Assembly: GCA_964537875.1 (NCBI GenBank)
Contig: CAZIDN010000010.1
Coordinates: 14,104 to 78,103 of the forward strand
Reading direction: 5' to 3'
Source: JAPKZH01 sp964537875
GTDB lineage: Bacteria > Acidobacteriota > Aminicenantia > Aminicenantales > UBA4085
DNA: 64,000 nucleotides
Below, piece after piece: positions 61,885 to 64,000 of this stretch. Every line of letters starts with the position of its first letter. Within the stretch, counting starts at the first letter, position 1. A model generated the notes under the pieces. The model made no database searches, was not told the DNA's origin, and was given only the letters and a program-made list of their open reading frames with translations. Position numbers and translations under genes: made by a program.

Positions 61885-63351
61885 ATGGCAGCCAATGATC
61901 ATGGGATAAAAGTTTTCGACGAACCTGGAAGAGTTCGCTCTAATAGAAGTGATATCCAAATCATTTCGCTCGAGGAATCGGAGCGAACAACGGATCCCGT
62001 CAGAATCTACATGAAAGAAATGAGTAGAATTCCGCTGCTGACAAGAAAAGAAGAAATCGTCCTAGCAAAGGAAATTGAAAGGGGAGAAGAGATAGTCATT
62101 AAAGCCCTTTCAAAAACACGATTTATCCATAATGAAATTCTTTCACTGGAGAAACTGGATAAAGATGATGAAATCATCTTTGCTTTGTTCGATTCCATTG
62201 AAGAGGAATTCGCAAGAGGAATACTTGAGAAAAAAAAGCAGAAGATTCTAGCCATAATCAATGAAACAAGAAAGTTAAGCACCCACTTAGAAAAAATTCC
62301 TGTATCAGAGAAATATGCGGTTGCACGCGGGCGTCTCATCGTTAATATGAGTCGTCTCATCAAGGAATTGAATATCCACTCTGCTTACAGAGAAAAAATT
62401 GCCGAGAGTCTCAATGAAAAACTTAAGGGCATCGACAAATTAGAAACGAGTAAACAAGAATTGAATGCTCTTTTAACTAGCGCTAAGGGCAAGAAAGAAG
62501 GAGAGGAGCTGAAACTTAGAATCAAGAAAATCGACACGCTTCTGAGATTAAACAAGAAAGAGATCGGTTTTGATTCGCAGAAATCAAGAAAGACATTCCA
62601 AACCATCGCCAAAGGAAAGGAGATCTGCGATCGAGCGAAGAAAAAATTAGTCAACTCCAACTTGAGACTCGTGGTTTCCATAGCCAAGAAGTACAGCAAC
62701 TACGGACTCCAGTTTCTTGATTTGATCCAGGAAGGAAACATAGGCTTGATGACAGCCGTGGATAGATTTGAATACCAAAGAGGGTATAAATTTTCAACCT
62801 ATGCCCATTGGTGGATAAGACAGGCAATAACACGCGCAATTGCTGACCAGGCAAGGACGATAAGGGTCCCGGTGCATATGATAGAAGTCATCAATAAATT
62901 AAATAGAGTCTCAAGAAACCTTTTCCAGGAAAAAGGGAGAGAACCAACGGATGAAGAGATTGCGAAAAAAATGGGTTTGCCCGTCCATCAGGTGCATAAA
63001 ATTATGAAAATTGCCCAAATGCCCCTTTCCCTCGAGACCCCTATAGGAGAAGGAGAAAAAAGTCAGCTGAATGATTTTATCGAGGATAAGGATACCCTCT
63101 CGCCTGTCGATGAGGTCATCAATATGGATTTGAAAGAGAAAATTGAGGAAGCCTTGAATGCTCACACCGAGAGAGAAGCAAATATTTTAAAACTGAGATT
63201 TGGGTTGGGAAACGGCAACGAGCATACCCTAGAAGAAGTCGGACAGCAATACAAGGTTACACGCGAGAGAATAAGGCAAATCCAAGAAAAAGCGATAAGA
63301 AAACTAAAGCATTCTAAATACAGTCGAAAACTAAAGTCCTTTTCTAAGTAG
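61885..63351 (+). CDS. RNA polymerase sigma factor, primary (RpoD) type
   Basis: A 488-residue sigma70 protein. The ATG at 61885 is 6 bases after GAAGGA; a TTG 6 bases earlier is possible. Region 1.2 reads DPVRIYMKEMSRIPLLTRKE, followed by a lysine-rich non-conserved region (about 85-250). Region 2 is NLRLVVSIAKKYSNYGLQFL, DLIQEGNIGLMTAVDRFEYQ and KFSTYAHWWIRQAITRAIAD. Region 3 is IRVPVHMIEVINKLNRVSR, and region 4 is TLEEVGQQYKVTRERIRQIQ. Region 1.1 is absent. The -10 and -35 recognition helices look canonical. It could be the housekeeping factor or an extra copy; the AT-rich composition makes this open. Confidence 0.9.
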   Translation: MAANDHGIKVFDEPGRVRSNRSDIQIISLEESERTTDPVRIYMKEMSRIPLLTRKEEIVLAKEIERGEEIVIKALSKTRFIHNEILSLEKLDKDDEIIFALFDSIEEEFARGILEKKKQKILAIINETRKLSTHLEKIPVSEKYAVARGRLIVNMSRLIKELNIHSAYREKIAESLNEKLKGIDKLETSKQELNALLTSAKGKKEGEELKLRIKKIDTLLRLNKKEIGFDSQKSRKTFQTIAKGKEICDRAKKKLVNSNLRLVVSIAKKYSNYGLQFLDLIQEGNIGLMTAVDRFEYQRGYKFSTYAHWWIRQAITRAIADQARTIRVPVHMIEVINKLNRVSRNLFQEKGREPTDEEIAKKMGLPVHQVHKIMKIAQMPLSLETPIGEGEKSQLNDFIEDKDTLSPVDEVINMDLKEKIEEALNAHTEREANILKLRFGLGNGNEHTLEEVGQQYKVTRERIRQIQEKAIRKLKHSKYSRKLKSFSK

Positions 63352-63762
63352 TTAATTCTATATCCTGGATTTAAGTTTTAAAGAACGTTTACTGACTTCC
63401 CACCTTATGGAATGATACCCTAGGGAATGTTCCCCGTTTACTCGATTTAAGATTCAAGACATTGTTAACAAAAATGAATTTGGAGTGAAAATAGGCGAAG
63501 CCATAGAGCTTGACAAGATATTCCTCAACTTGGGGAAAGACGCCGACCGCGGTATTCCCGAGGTTGAGGATGCCGGGAAGGGGCCGGCAGGGCTGAAGGG
63601 TCAGTGACTTTTGCATTGCTTTATTAGCTCATTCTTGAGAAAATTGGAAAGTTGGGGCTCAAAAGATATTGACGTGAATTCACTCCCCCCAGGAAAGACG
63701 GTTGAGAAGAAAGAAATGCTCAAAAGCGGAAAAAAACAATTTATGTATTAAAGGAGGTACCA
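63352..63762. other. Intergenic region with a GC-richer patch
   Basis: No gene is supported in these 411 bases. Between about 63470 and 63607 the plus strand is GC-richer than its surroundings and has a protein-like frame (KIGEAIELDKIFLNLGKDAD, ending GLKGQ and TGA) of about 42 codons without a start. It may be a gene remnant. AAAGGAGG at its end is the khpA ribosome site. Confidence 0.4.
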
Positions 63763-63999
63763 GTGAAAGAACTCGTCGAGTTGATTGCTAAATCATTAGT
63801 AGACAACCCGGACAAAGTGAAGGTTTCCCAATTAGACGGGCAACAGAGCTCAATCATTGAATTAGAGGTTGCCCCGGAAGATATAGGCAAGGTTATTGGA
63901 AAACAGGGAAGAAACGCTCAGGCTATCAGAATTATTCTCGGTGCCGCTGGAATGAAACTGAAAAAGAGAGTAAATCTTGAGATAGTCGAAAAAAGGTAA
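63763..63999 (+). CDS. khpA: KhpA-like KH-domain RNA-binding protein
   Basis: A 78-residue protein from GTG, with AAAGGAGG 5 bases upstream. The single KH domain has the GxxG loop in IGKVIGKQGRNAQAIRIIL, and the length is typical of KhpA (YlqC). KhpA acts with KhpB/Jag as an RNA chaperone affecting cell-wall and division genes. In most genomes khpA lies between rpsP and rimM; here it follows the sigma factor gene and an intergenic gap, so the placement is unusual. The stop is one base before the window end. Confidence 0.9.
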   Translation: MKELVELIAKSLVDNPDKVKVSQLDGQQSSIIELEVAPEDIGKVIGKQGRNAQAIRIILGAAGMKLKKRVNLEIVEKR

Positions 64000-64000
64000 T

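Overview
The window looks like a chromosomal piece of an uncultured, Gram-negative heterotroph, most like Candidatus Aminicenantes (OP8) or a relative near Acidobacteriota. This is inferred from the gene mix and not from a marker gene. The mix is a TonB receptor with a carboxypeptidase-regulatory-like N-domain, an SBBP-repeat protein, a 6-bladed propeller lipoprotein-like protein, DUF6599, a DUF5117-type zinc protease, several exported M28 and M24 peptidases, and frequent TTG or GTG starts. No rRNA, tRNA, CRISPR array or autonomous insertion sequence was seen.

Layout. 1-3.1 kb (minus): hslV-hslU-lipoprotein operon behind a good sigma70 promoter. 3.3-8.8 kb: a GT39-like membrane glycosyltransferase, a DUF362/DUF6599 pair ended by a clear terminator, a PqqB-like metallo-beta-lactamase-fold protein, a 41-residue sulfatase tail remnant, and a GyrI-like protein. 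8.9-14.8 kb: SBBP-repeat protein translationally coupled (TTGA overlap) to a TonB-dependent receptor. 14.8-18.0 kb (minus): membrane Ser/Thr kinase, an E2-like acyltransferase whose catalytic His is replaced by Glu, and a PlsC-like acyltransferase. 18.2-22.5 kb: an exported zinc metalloprotease and an exported amidohydrolase, divergently transcribed. 22.9-33 kb: a surface-glycan locus in two opposed operons (GT2, GT4, Wzx-like flippase, GT-C; then sulfotransferase, radical SAM/SPASM, methyltransferase, GT2). 33-45 kb: carbohydrate and small-molecule enzymes (GH43, SerC, polysaccharide deacetylase, exported SagB-like oxidoreductase, GH36, a TIM-barrel glycosidase-like lipoprotein) interrupted by broken genes. 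45-58 kb: exported peptidases, an aminopeptidase P-parvulin fusion, cyclophilin, a divergent Nramp transporter, a membrane MutS-like ATPase and an exported esterase.

From about 58.9 kb the base composition turns clearly AT-rich. This last part carries a charged orphan protein, a DUF4145 protein, a MITE-like element abutting a truncated gene, and then RNA polymerase omega with an acidic tail, an RRM protein with a long leader, a primary-type sigma factor and a KhpA-type KH protein. It could be an acquired block, a genuine compositional domain, or an assembly join.

Non-coding structure is a strong point of the window. Four copies of a GC-rich palindromic element (two subfamilies sharing one core, about 160-200 bp) sit between genes. 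There is also a 69-base RAYT/REP-like hairpin, a run of five consecutive hairpins, and several decayed gene ends (sulfatase, M24 peptidase, DUF5916, DUF3471). Together they indicate active local rearrangement and gene loss.
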